Source: Bacteroidota bacterium (GTDB lineage Bacteria > Bacteroidota > Ignavibacteria > Ignavibacteriales > Melioribacteraceae). Taken from it: 64,000 bases of DNA. A model generated the notes under the pieces. The model was given only the letters and a program-made list of their open reading frames with translations, ran no database searches and had not been told where the DNA came from. The translations under genes were made by a program, and so were the position numbers. The DNA is taken from contig JAHISP010000088.1 of NCBI GenBank assembly GCA_018818165.1, positions 1 through 64,000 of the forward strand, written 5' to 3'. Below are positions 16,926 through 28,900 of this stretch, piece after piece. Each line of letters starts with the position of its first letter. The first letter of the stretch is position 1.

Positions 16926-19900
16926 ATGCGAAGAATATTATTTTTATTATTGCTGACATTTAGTTCAGTTTTTTCACAGAACACTAATTGGAGTTCTTTT
17001 ATTTCATTTCCAAATAATCCTTCTCCTTATTTCACCGATTGGGAAAGAAACCCAAATATTGGCAGTCTTAACATAAATTATCTGGGAACATCGCCAATTG
17101 AATTTTATTTTGAAATTATAATAAATATTGATGGCTATGGCGAAGCGATAAGAGGTCGCACAGATAATCGTGAATATTTATCTGGTCCTATGTCCGAAAT
17201 TTTAACATTTAATGACATTTCAGATTGGCAGAGCACAAAAACAAATTCAGATTTGGAGCGATTGGTCATTCAAACTGGGAAGTTGCCAGAATCAAATTAT
17301 TCAATTTGTGTTTCTACTTTTTCAACTAGTGGCGAATTACTTACAGAAACTTGCACAGATTTTGAAATATTATTACCAAATCCGCCACAATTATTATTAC
17401 CAGATGAGGAAGGTTCAATAGAAATTGCACAACCAAGTTTTATGTGGAATCCTGTTTCAACTCCATCAGATATTTTGGTGTATTATCATGTTAAAATTGT
17501 GGAAATTCTTGATGGGCAAACTGCATTTAGAGCATTTGAGGCAAACGTACCCATATTAGAAACTGAAGTTCAATATGAAAATATGTATACATATAGTTTG
17601 GACGACTACCCGCTTGAGCAAAATCATAATTATGCATGGCAAGTTCAAGCAACCAATAATGAAGGTGTTCCAATTGCATCAAATGATGGATATTCAGAAA
17701 TTTGGCAATTCACTTATGGAAATCCCAACAGCGAACTTCCAATAGATACTTTAACGCTAATTGAAAATTATGCATATCTATTTGATTTGAAACAACTAAA
17801 TATAACCGATAACACATCATTCATAAATCTTGATGGTTCGTGCCGAATGTTAATAAAAGGCACTGATGGAATTGACAAATATCTTGATGCATTTGCTCAA
17901 AATTTAATGTTACAAAAAGACAGTTATGAAAATCCAGTGTTTTTAGGTGGAAATATTATTGGTTCTATTTATGAAAAAATATTAGATAAGAGCTTAACGG
18001 GCGATTATTTTAAACCAACGGAGCTTGAATTTATTCCACCGCAGCAGTTATCATTTGCTGGTGAGTTTAATTTAGGTGACGAAAATGGAATTCCTTTAAT
18101 TGGAAGATTAAATTTTATAGATAACGAATTAATAGGAGAACTTACAGCAATTGGCGATGCTTCAACTCCAATGTTTTCAATAGGTGATGATTCATTTAAG
18201 TTAAATATTTCTTCAGTTGCTTTATCATTCCCAAATTTGGAAACAAGACTTGAAGGCAGTCTGTCAGTCTTTGGCACACAATCTAATTGCAGAGTTGATG
18301 AAATAACGCTTGAAAAAAATGGTGGTTTTTCTGCAAGTATTTCGTGCGATGTAATGCAAGAAATAGCTCTTTTACAAGGCTCTAATTTATTTAATATTAA
18401 TGTTAAAAGTATTAATGGAAAGATAAATGGTAACTTATTATCAAATAAACATGATTATAAAGTAGTTGTTGATGGTGGGTTACAGTTTAATGTTAATCCA
18501 GATAATCTTTTTGGAGCCGACCTTTCTTTTGAATTATCACCCAATAAATTTAAGTTGTTATCGTTTAACCCAAACGTAGATGTTGATGCATCAACTCTTG
18601 ATTTAGGTTGGCTTAAGTGGAATTTGAAAAATCTTAAGCTCAATAGTTTATCGTATGAAAATAAAATTTGGGATTTTGATTTGGCAATGGATGTTGATTT
18701 ATCATTCCCGGATTTTGGCGATAAAAAACTACCAACTATTACGGGTGTTTCTTTTACTCCAAAAGGCTTTGAATTTCCAGAAGTGAATTTCTCAAATTTC
18801 TCTATTCCAAAAATTGATTTTAAAGCATTTGAAATTGAAATGTTTGGAATATCCGCCCCAGCATTTATTTTTGATTTTAGCAAATGGAATCCTGGTTCAA
18901 TAGCACAAATGGCTTTTAATTGGAATGTTAAATTCAGTATGCCAAATCTACCTAATGGAACTGATGAAAATTTTAAATTTCCAAATTGGAATTTAAAAGC
19001 TAAAATTACAAATGGTAATTTTAATTTAATCCTTCCTGATATTGACTTTCCAAATGCGAAGAGTATAACTATCCCTGGCGGATTAGGATTTAACGTAAGT
19101 TCATTCTCTGGAAAACTAAATACTTCTTTCGATGGTTCAATTATGAGCTTTCTCCCAGATGTAAAAATTGGTGGAGATATTAGCCTTCCTGAAAGATTGA
19201 AATGTGACGGAGCAGAAGAAAACATTAAGCTAAGATCAATGATTACTCTTAATGGAAATGGCAGTATTAGTGGAATAATTGAAGATGTTGTTCCAAAATG
19301 CCCTATAAATATTGGTCTTGCTTCTCTTTATATGAAAAAATCCAAAATTGAATTTAAAAATGAAGACGGACAAAAGATTTATTTGGATGGCGAAGCCGCA
19401 GTTTCATTTACAGCTAAATCAAATCAAAAAGAAGTTGGAAAAATTTTAGTCATTTATGAATTAGTAAATAGCGAAATAATTAAAGCGGAAGGTGAAATTA
19501 AAGATAATTTTGTTTGGGATTTACCAAGTGAAAATCCAACATTTTCTTTTAATATTGCAGAAGCTAAAATTGGAAGAGGAAAACTTTTAATTGATGGAAG
19601 ATCAACATTACAACTGAGCAAAGATAAAGCAATTGGTGTTACATTCGATGATTTTACTATCAATTTGGATGAATATACTATTGAAGATGGACAAGTAATT
19701 TTTGATGAGCCTTTTGCGATGGTTATTGACAATCTTGCGGATGATAATATTAATTTCAAAACTGTTTTAAGTGGTGATATTCCAAATACAGAAAGTTATT
19801 TATATTATACACTTCCCGAAAAAATTGCCCTAAATAAAAATGGGTTTACACTAAAAGGCAATAGTAAAGCGCAGTTAAAATATCAAGGAAAAGTATTAGG

Positions 19901-22900
19901 TGATTTATCAACTGATTTCAGTAACGATTTTGCATTTTCACTTAAACCATTTAAGGTTATTAGCGGTAAATGTGATATAATCTTTAAAGACAATAAAGTT
20001 GCATATTTTAATGAAGATGGTTTCTTCCCAGATATAAACTATTTTTTAAACAGAGTAATTCCTGATAAAATTCCACTACCAACTTTAGAAATTGCCTATT
20101 TGCAAATTAAACGTGATGATAATTTATTAGTAAACGTAAATGCTGAAGGAAATTCTACTCGTTTTAGCACCAGAGAAGGCGAGCCTGTTGAATTAGTATT
20201 TCCTTCAATGCAGTTTGATTTAGCAGAAGCTCCTAAAATATTAGTTAATTTTAGTATAGCTTTTGACGACGGAACCGGCGAAGTGACTGACGGATTTATA
20301 AGAGGTGTTATTCCAGAAGAAAGCATTCATTCATTTGATTTAACTCGTGTTGGAATTCCTTACACAATATATTCAATCTACTACGGCAACTTGGATGGGA
20401 CAACAAAATTCCGTCTTGCTGGAAAAGCAAAATTGTTTGATACTGAAGTAGCCTGCCAAGATTCTTTGATATTAACTCTTTCACAAAACGGAATGTTGGA
20501 AGGACGTGTTAGCTGCGATATTGACCAAATTATTTCACTGATTCCAGATAGCGATAAATTAAATCTGCATTTAAATAATATTTCTGGACAATTTAATGCG
20601 GATTTACTAACTCGTAATTTCGATTTTAACATTACGCTTGATTCTGATTTAAGATTTAATTTAGGAGAAGGTAAATCATGGGGCGTTTGGACTTTGTTAG
20701 AGCAAAATCAAAATGGCTTAGAGCTTGTTGATTCTCGAATGGACGATGTTGCAATTCCTAAAATTGATTTGGAACAATTCAAAATTGGATTTAACAATTT
20801 TGTTCTTGGAAGACTTGATTATAATTCAACTCCAGATGCAAATGGATTTACTGGATGGGATTTTGAATTTGGAATGGATTTGAATTTATCAATTCCAAGT
20901 TTGGGATTAGAAATACCAAATATTCCTAATGTAACATTGAACAGAACTGGCTTTCATACAATGGATAGAATTTCAATCCCATCATTTTCAGATAGCTTAG
21001 CTTTCCAATTTGAAGGAATTGAATTAAAACCACTTGCATTCCGTATGCCTAAATTAGATTTCAACTGGTTTAATCCACTTGGCGGAGAAGGAAATAATTG
21101 GGATTTCAACATTGATTTTGAAATAAATTTCCCAAATATGGAAGGTGCTTCTGGAAGTATGCGATATCCACATTTAACTTTGTTGGATGCAAATTTCCTA
21201 AACGGTAAACTTATTGGAAATATTGACCCAATTGATTTTGACTTGCTGGATGGCTTAAAACTTAATTTTGGTGATGGTTTTGGTTTTTCATTAACGAGAA
21301 TTTCAGGAAGGCTATTTGATGACAACGGAAATCAAGGTGTTGATTTTAATTTTAACGGACATTTAGATTTACCAGAATATTTACGATGCGATGGTGAGCA
21401 AACAACTCTTGATTTGACCGAAACAACTTTTTCACTTAACAGTAGTGGGCAAATTTCAGGTATTATAAATAATTTTGTTCCAAGATGCCCTATTGATTTG
21501 GGTTTTGGGCAATTTCAAGTTACATCATCTTCAATTAATTTCTCTGTTTCAGATTCAGGGCAAGTTGCAATTCTAGATATGACTGGCGATTTGGTTGTAA
21601 ATACTGGTGATGGAAATTCTGTTACGGCAAATGGTGTTTTGCAAATGGATTTGTTAACGGGACAAATTATTGATGGTTCAATTACTATTGAAGAACAATT
21701 TGTTTGGGCAATTCCAAATGACAAGCCAGTATTGCGTTTTACAATTAACAGAGCTGTACTCGATAGAAATGGGCTAACAATAAATGGTGATAGTGATTTG
21801 CTATTGCCAGGCGGACAGACAAGAAATGCACGATTTGAAAACTTCAATTTTGATTTCAGAAAATTTAAAGTTAACAGTGGACGTGTAGAAATAAACGCTG
21901 ATTTTGCTATTAAAATTGCACTAGAAGATGGTGAGGTTGTTTGGTCTGTAATTTCAGCTAATACTCCACTCACTGAAAATCAAACTGCTAAAATAGGATT
22001 TACTTCAAATCTAGTTTTAGATGCCGATGGTTTATCCACAAATGGCGAGGCTATTGCTGCAATTCGTTGGGATGAAGACCCGGCTCATCAATTTGGTAAT
22101 CTGAAAATACGCTACACTAATGATTTTAAATTCTCTCTTCGTCCATTTATGGTTTCAGAAGGACGTGCAGATCTAATTCATGTTCAGGGTGAAGCTGAAA
22201 ATATTATTGCTACTTTAACACACGATGGATTAAATCTAGGTGATATATTTGGCTTAATTCCTGTACCTGAAATTATTCCATTACCGGATAGAGAAATAGC
22301 ATATCTACGTATTAAAAGTGGAAATCGTGTATTAGTTCAAACAGAGACTGTTGATGCTGGTTTAAGAATTTATTCTACAGAAGAAAATCCAACTTCACTT
22401 GTTCTTCCTGCATTACAAATTGAAGGAAGAGAAGTTGATTCAATTCCTACAGTATTTGATGTTGTTGTAAACCCGGCAACCGGACAAATAGTTAGCGGCG
22501 AAATTACTCTTGCTCGTCAAGATTCAGCCTCTATTTTGAATTTACGTGATAGAGGAATTCCGGCAGATATTTTCAAAATTCATTACGATAAAAATGACGG
22601 ACTTTCTGCCGATGCCCAAGTTGATTTACCAAATATTCTTAGCGGAATGCCAATTAAAATGCGCAAGCTTCGCTTTAATAGAAATGGACTTGCGGGAACT
22701 GTAAATCTTGGAACTTATTCCGAAGTTTATCCTAGAAATGTTTTGCCAACTTTAGATTTTGCTAATCTTGGCAGCCAAGCCATAATAACTCTTGAAGGAC
22801 TTGATGTTTCCTTTGGTGAAAATAATTCTGTTGGATTTTCCGGTAAATTTATTCCACTAATGTTTGTGCATGATAGAGATACAACAAAAGTTCAATACGC

Positions 22901-25900
22901 AGCTAACTGGAATAATGTAGAACATAAATTTACATTCTCTTTCGATTTTGCCGATGGCGAAGTATTTGATTTTGGAATTGGAACATTTACACCTGGTAGC
23001 ATCGGTGATAATCCGGCTTTGCAATTAACTCTTTCTGAAGAAGATTTTGAATTATTATTAAGTGGTGAATTTAGAGCAAATCAATTTGGTGATGATTTTG
23101 CATTAGGTATTGAAGGATTAAAAATTACAAAAAATAATGTTTCTGCAGAAGCTATTTCAAAATCAGCAGCTAACCCTATAAGCTTTAAATTGTTCAATTC
23201 TGACTTCAGAATATTTGATAAAGATGTAAACAATAAAGCCATCCGTTTTACTTATGCAGATAATGTGCTTAAGCTTATTTTAAGTGGTGATATCACTCTC
23301 TTTGGCAAGGCGGATAATAAAGTAACATTTAGCAATTTCACTATCGGAACTGATGGCACTTTTTCGATTGGACAAGCAAACTTCCTAAATAGCGATTTGG
23401 TAATTGTGGATAATTACATAGCTATAAATAATGTGGGAATTAGTAATAACAAACTTGCTGTTGGAGGCTGGATTAAACTGCCAGAACCTGTTGGAAACGA
23501 CACGCAATTTAATTTTGGATTTAATCTTGATGCAAATGGAACAATTACAGCCGATAATAGAATTGGCAATAAAATTGTTTTAATTAATGAACCGCAACGT
23601 ATCGGTAACCCCGCAGAAACAGAATATGATTTCTGGAAAGCAAAATTTGATTTAACTTATCTTGCTCTTGAGTTAAACTTTGCGAATATTTCTAATAGTT
23701 CTGTGCAAATGGTTTCAGATATTTATTGGGATAACAATAGAAATAAAAGAGTTTCACTTGGAAATAAATCAAATATTAACAGTATTGTGCCCGGACTTGA
23801 AATAACTTTTGCTGGCGATGTAAATTGGGGCTCTGCTTCTGTTAATGGTAATTTTGTAAACTTTGATGAAGATATGTTCAAAGTAAAAGTTAATACAGTT
23901 CAATTAACTTCTGATAGAAATAATAATTTAACTTTTGGAATTGGTGGTGAATTTGGTCTTAACTTTGATGCAGTTCAAGGTGGCTTAAATCTTGCTGATT
24001 TCCAATTTAATAAAACTGGAATAGTAAACATTGGTAGAATTACTGGTGGAACACTTACAATTGAGGATGTGGGTTCGCTAACATTAAATAATATTGGATA
24101 TAGTGATAGCCAAACACGAATTTGGGTAAAAGGTGGTGAGTCACCTGGAGCTGCTAGCGGTAGTGCTAGAGCAGATTCAACGCAAATAACAGTAAATAAC
24201 TATCTTAGTTTTGGTGGTGAAATTACAATTGATGGCTTTGGAGCTGCTGGCGTCGATAGATTTTTAACATATAGTACAGATAACTCTTATACTCTACTTG
24301 TAAGAAATGCTCATTTTGAAATTGAAGGAACCATGAGTGCTTCAATGGATTTACTTTACTACACAGGTGATAATGGATTTATGATGCGTGCAGGAGGTAG
24401 TGCAACTATCGGAGATTTTAGTGGAAGTGTTGTTGGTAAAGTTGCTAAAATTAATAACAAAGTTAGTTGGGGCTTTTTTATCCAATCTGATATGCGAATA
24501 GATATTGTTCCAATAGTAATTACTGGTGTAGGTGGAGGCTTCTTCTATAATCCCAATGCAGATGATATCCTTGCCGTGAAACGTCTAGCTAATGTTAGCG
24601 AATCAAATGGCAAAATTGCTGTTCAAGGCGGGAAGTTTGCAATCTTTTTATTTGGACAAGCCGCCATTGTGAGCGATGTCTTAATTTATGGTAGAGTTTT
24701 AATCACGGTTACGGACAGACAATTTATGCTTGATGGACGTGTTGTAGTCTTAGACATGGAAAATAAAATTGAAGGTGAAATTCATTTAATGGTTCAATGG
24801 TCACCAACCTTTGAAGCAGAAGGAGAAATTGCAATTGATATAGATGTTGCTCGTATTGTTAAAGGAACAGGCCGAGTAGGATTTTATGTTTATAGCACAG
24901 ATCAGTGGGCAATATATGGCGAATCAGAAATTAAATTATTCAATTATTTAGAGTCAAGTAGTGAATTTTTTGTTGGTAATTCTGGCTTTATGTTAGGTAT
25001 GAGCTCTAGTGTTAATTATGATTTATGGATAATTGAAGTTGGTGCTGGAATTGATGTGAAAGTTTGGTACATGCCTGGTAAGTCTTGGGGTGCTTATGCT
25101 AAAGCTTGGGTTAAAGCAGAAATACTTTGGGGTGTAGCAAAAGCTAAAGGCTGGTTGCAGTGCGCATTACTTGGTTCTGAAGGAAATGTATATTTATATG
25201 GACAAGCAGGATTAGAGATACATGTTCTGTTTACGGATTGGTCTGGCTCTGCTTGGGCAAAAATATCCAATGGAGAAGTTGATGGAGGCAGAGGAAGTGA
25301 TTCTGACATGGATGCTTTAATTGCAGAAGCGATGGGGCAATCCGAAGCAGCTGAAAGAGAAATGGAGGATATGAAAATTTCTATTGAGAATAGACCAGAT
25401 CCAGGGGTGTCATTTAGTAATGATGAATTAAGAGCCGCATTTGCAACTCTAACTGAATGGGGTTCAAAATATAAATACGGAAATGAAATTGAAAGACACG
25501 AAGCAGAAACATTTTTCAATGACCTTTTGGCTATTGAAATAACCGACCATTATGGTTATAATCCAAGCAGAGTATCTGGAGAATCTGATCTTTTGAGATG
25601 GAATATTGATAATGTATTTAAAGGACAAGGAGCCCCAGATTTAACTGATTTTACCGAAGGAAATAGATCTATTCAAGAAGCCATTGACTTATATAACGAA
25701 GACAAAAATGCATTACTTCCAACCTTTGATGAGGGGTTTGAGATTATTACGCAAACGTCAAATGAAATTGATGGTAATGCTGTTGATCCAACTGCTGGAA
25801 CAATCTTTCCTCAATACAGACTTGATGAAAATGGGCATTATATAATAAGTGGTCAATCTTCAATGAATGTTGATGAAGATATATCAAATCAGAACAGTGT

Positions 25901-28900
25901 TAGTTTGCAAAATGGTATTAACTCAATTAATGCTTATCGTGAAAGAGTTTTTTCTGAATACCAAAAACTTAATACTAATATTGCAACTATCGAAAAGATA
26001 CTTAAGGGCAGAAATGGAAACTCAGGGACTCTTAAATTCTCACGCTCATACGCAAGTCTTGTTGAATATATACACAGTACATATTTGCAACAGTATATGT
26101 ATTACAAACAGATTAAAACCTGGTCAACAAATAGATACGCTGAACTTCTGAACAGAGATAGTACTCCATTGTCTGTCGGTCAAATAATGCGAAATAAAGC
26201 TGTACGAATATTTGATAGAAATCCTAATGGATACATGGCTCTTAAATTAATAAATAATGGTAGAGTGGAAGCTATCTCAAGACTAAAAGGTGATGATGAA
26301 GCCACGTGGCGTTCAGCTGGTGGAGCTGAAAATATGGTTTGGGAAAATAATTCATCTTTACCTTTGGCAGAATTCAGAACTTGGGCTATAAACCGTTCAA
26401 CAGAAATTGGAATTAGTTTGTGGAAAGATATTGCAGGCCTTGGACTTCAAGAATTAAAAAATACTAGCAGATCTATGATTAACAATGTTGAATGGGCAAA
26501 ACGTGAACATATTGAAAATGCAGGAGCAGTTCAAGCAGAATTTACTGATAAGATAAACACATTGTATAGTACCTTAGGTTCATTGTCAGAAACTAAATAT
26601 GATATTGTTAAAAAACTTATTGATTGGGAAGATAACTCTTTTCAACCACGATTAATTGATAGAACAGGTAAAGTAATAAAATCTGCAAGAAAGGTTCAAC
26701 TTGAAAATGCAATGGAATTACTTGAACAAAAAATGACAGTTCCTACTATAACACAGTTGGAAGCTGTAAATTATGATTTGGGAATTTGTGCATATACCAA
26801 TGTTAGATGGAATGTATCTGGACCAAGAAATACATATGCAACTTTCCAAGTGGATTTTGAAAGTGAGCAACCTCATATTAATAGTCAAGGTTATCAATCA
26901 ATCGGAAATAAAATTAACCTTAACTTATTTTATGCGCCATTAGTTAATCAAACAACATTTGGAGAAACAACATTTCACTTAAAGGCAGTTAACGAAGTTG
27001 GATATTCAATTCATAGATCTCTTACTTACAGACCAACTTTCTCTAATACGGCAACTGAAAGACTTGGAGATATAACACAAACAACTTATGATGTTGATAG
27101 AACACCACCCACAATGTCAAGAATAGATTTTCCTTATCACTTTTTGACACGTGCTTTAAATGATCATCCAACAGGATGGGATGACTTTTACAATATGCAT
27201 TTTGTTGGAGATTCTTCAGTTGTTAGCGCGGAATGGACTGGGAACGACGATGAAAGTGGTGTTCAAGAGTATAGATACAAATTAGTTAAAACACAGCGCC
27301 CTGGAAGTGCTGGTTTTCAATTTATTGAAAATGCTGATGATTTAGAATTAAATCCAGGTGTGAATCCATTTGGAAATACAGGAGACGATACTCCACCAAA
27401 CCCATATAGTAATTGGACAAATAACTTTGGAAGAACCAATGTAGTAATTAACGGACTTGATATGCAGAATGGGGAATACTACCAATTAAAAGTTGCTGCA
27501 AAAAATGGTGATGGTTATTGGATGGAAAAACCACAAGGTTTGAGTGATTATTTATTTGTTGATTTAGTTCCACCACCAGCACCAGTTGCACGTCCATTGC
27601 CAGCTCACCCAGCTGTTAATGTGCCTGCAACAAGTACTATTAGACATGAGATTGATTTACCACCAATGTCAATGAGGCAATTTGGGAACAATCTTGTTAA
27701 AATGAACGATAATTCGGAAGCTTATCTTATTATAAATTATTCAATACCTACAGATGAATATACAGGTTCACCGTTTGCGAAAGAGCTTATGGTTTCAAAA
27801 GTTGGTCATCCAGAAATAGCGTCCGATTGGGTTACTAATTTTGGTAACCGCATTGATAATGCCTACTTCCCGGAATTAAATAATATGCTTAATTACATCG
27901 ATTCATTTTATGTAGATATTAGAACTTATGACTTAGCAAGAAATAGAAGTAATCTGTTAAGATTTAAAATGCAACCATTTGATAACACTGCACCAAGCAG
28001 GCCCCTTGTAAACTTTGCATATTCTTCAAATTATCAAAGAGCATATATTGTATTTGAATCTCAATCTGATGATGAACAGTCTGGGATTCAATATTATGAA
28101 GTTGGGCTTGGTTCAACCAGAGCAAATATCAGTTTTGATGATGGAATTAAATTTTATCCAAATGACATAGCTAATAACCAAACTGTTCTAATGCCAGAAT
28201 TGCCTTTTAGAGATAGAACTATATTTGCTGTGAGAGCCGTTAATGGTCAAGGAACTCGTGGAGCAATTTGTTATACGGGATATTTTCTTCAAGATGAAAC
28301 ACCTCCAGTAACTCCAACAGTTACATTAGGAATAAATAACATTGCGGCAAGAGGTAATTTCTTATCAATTAGTTTTGGAAATCTTGTTGATAACCAAACT
28401 GGAATAAAAAATGTTCAATATATGCTTTATAAAAAAGTTTCTGGAAGTGATAGTTGGACTTCAGTTATTTATTGGCGTGCAACAGATAATCTTAATGGTA
28501 CATCAATTAATCTTGGCGACTATGGAATAGGGAACAATATTGACTTGAAAGTTGAAGTGCGTAGTATGAATACTGTTGGATTATTATCTACTGTTGGTAG
28601 CTCAGAAATAAGAATTCCTGATACTAGTCGTCCTTTTGCCCCTACTGTTACAATTAATTCTGGATCCCCAGCAAAAAATGATCCTCCAGCTGTTGGTTTA
28701 AGATTTGGTAATTTAGTTGATCCAGAATCGGGCATTCAAAAAGTTGAATATAAAATTGAGAAAGCTAATGACCGTTACGATATTACTTATTCATCGGTAA
28801 AAGGTTGGACAAGCAATGGAACAAAAACCACAAAGGTACTTTCATATTCAACATTAAGATTGAATGCAGGAGATTACATTAAAGTTACGGTTCGAAGTTA

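Noticed and set aside
18005-22000. Several long minus-strand open frames within the giant gene (76-256 codons)
   Set aside because: They are antisense shadows of an AT-rich, repetitive gene with strong plus-strand protein features; they lack ribosome-binding sites and the translations show no known motif.
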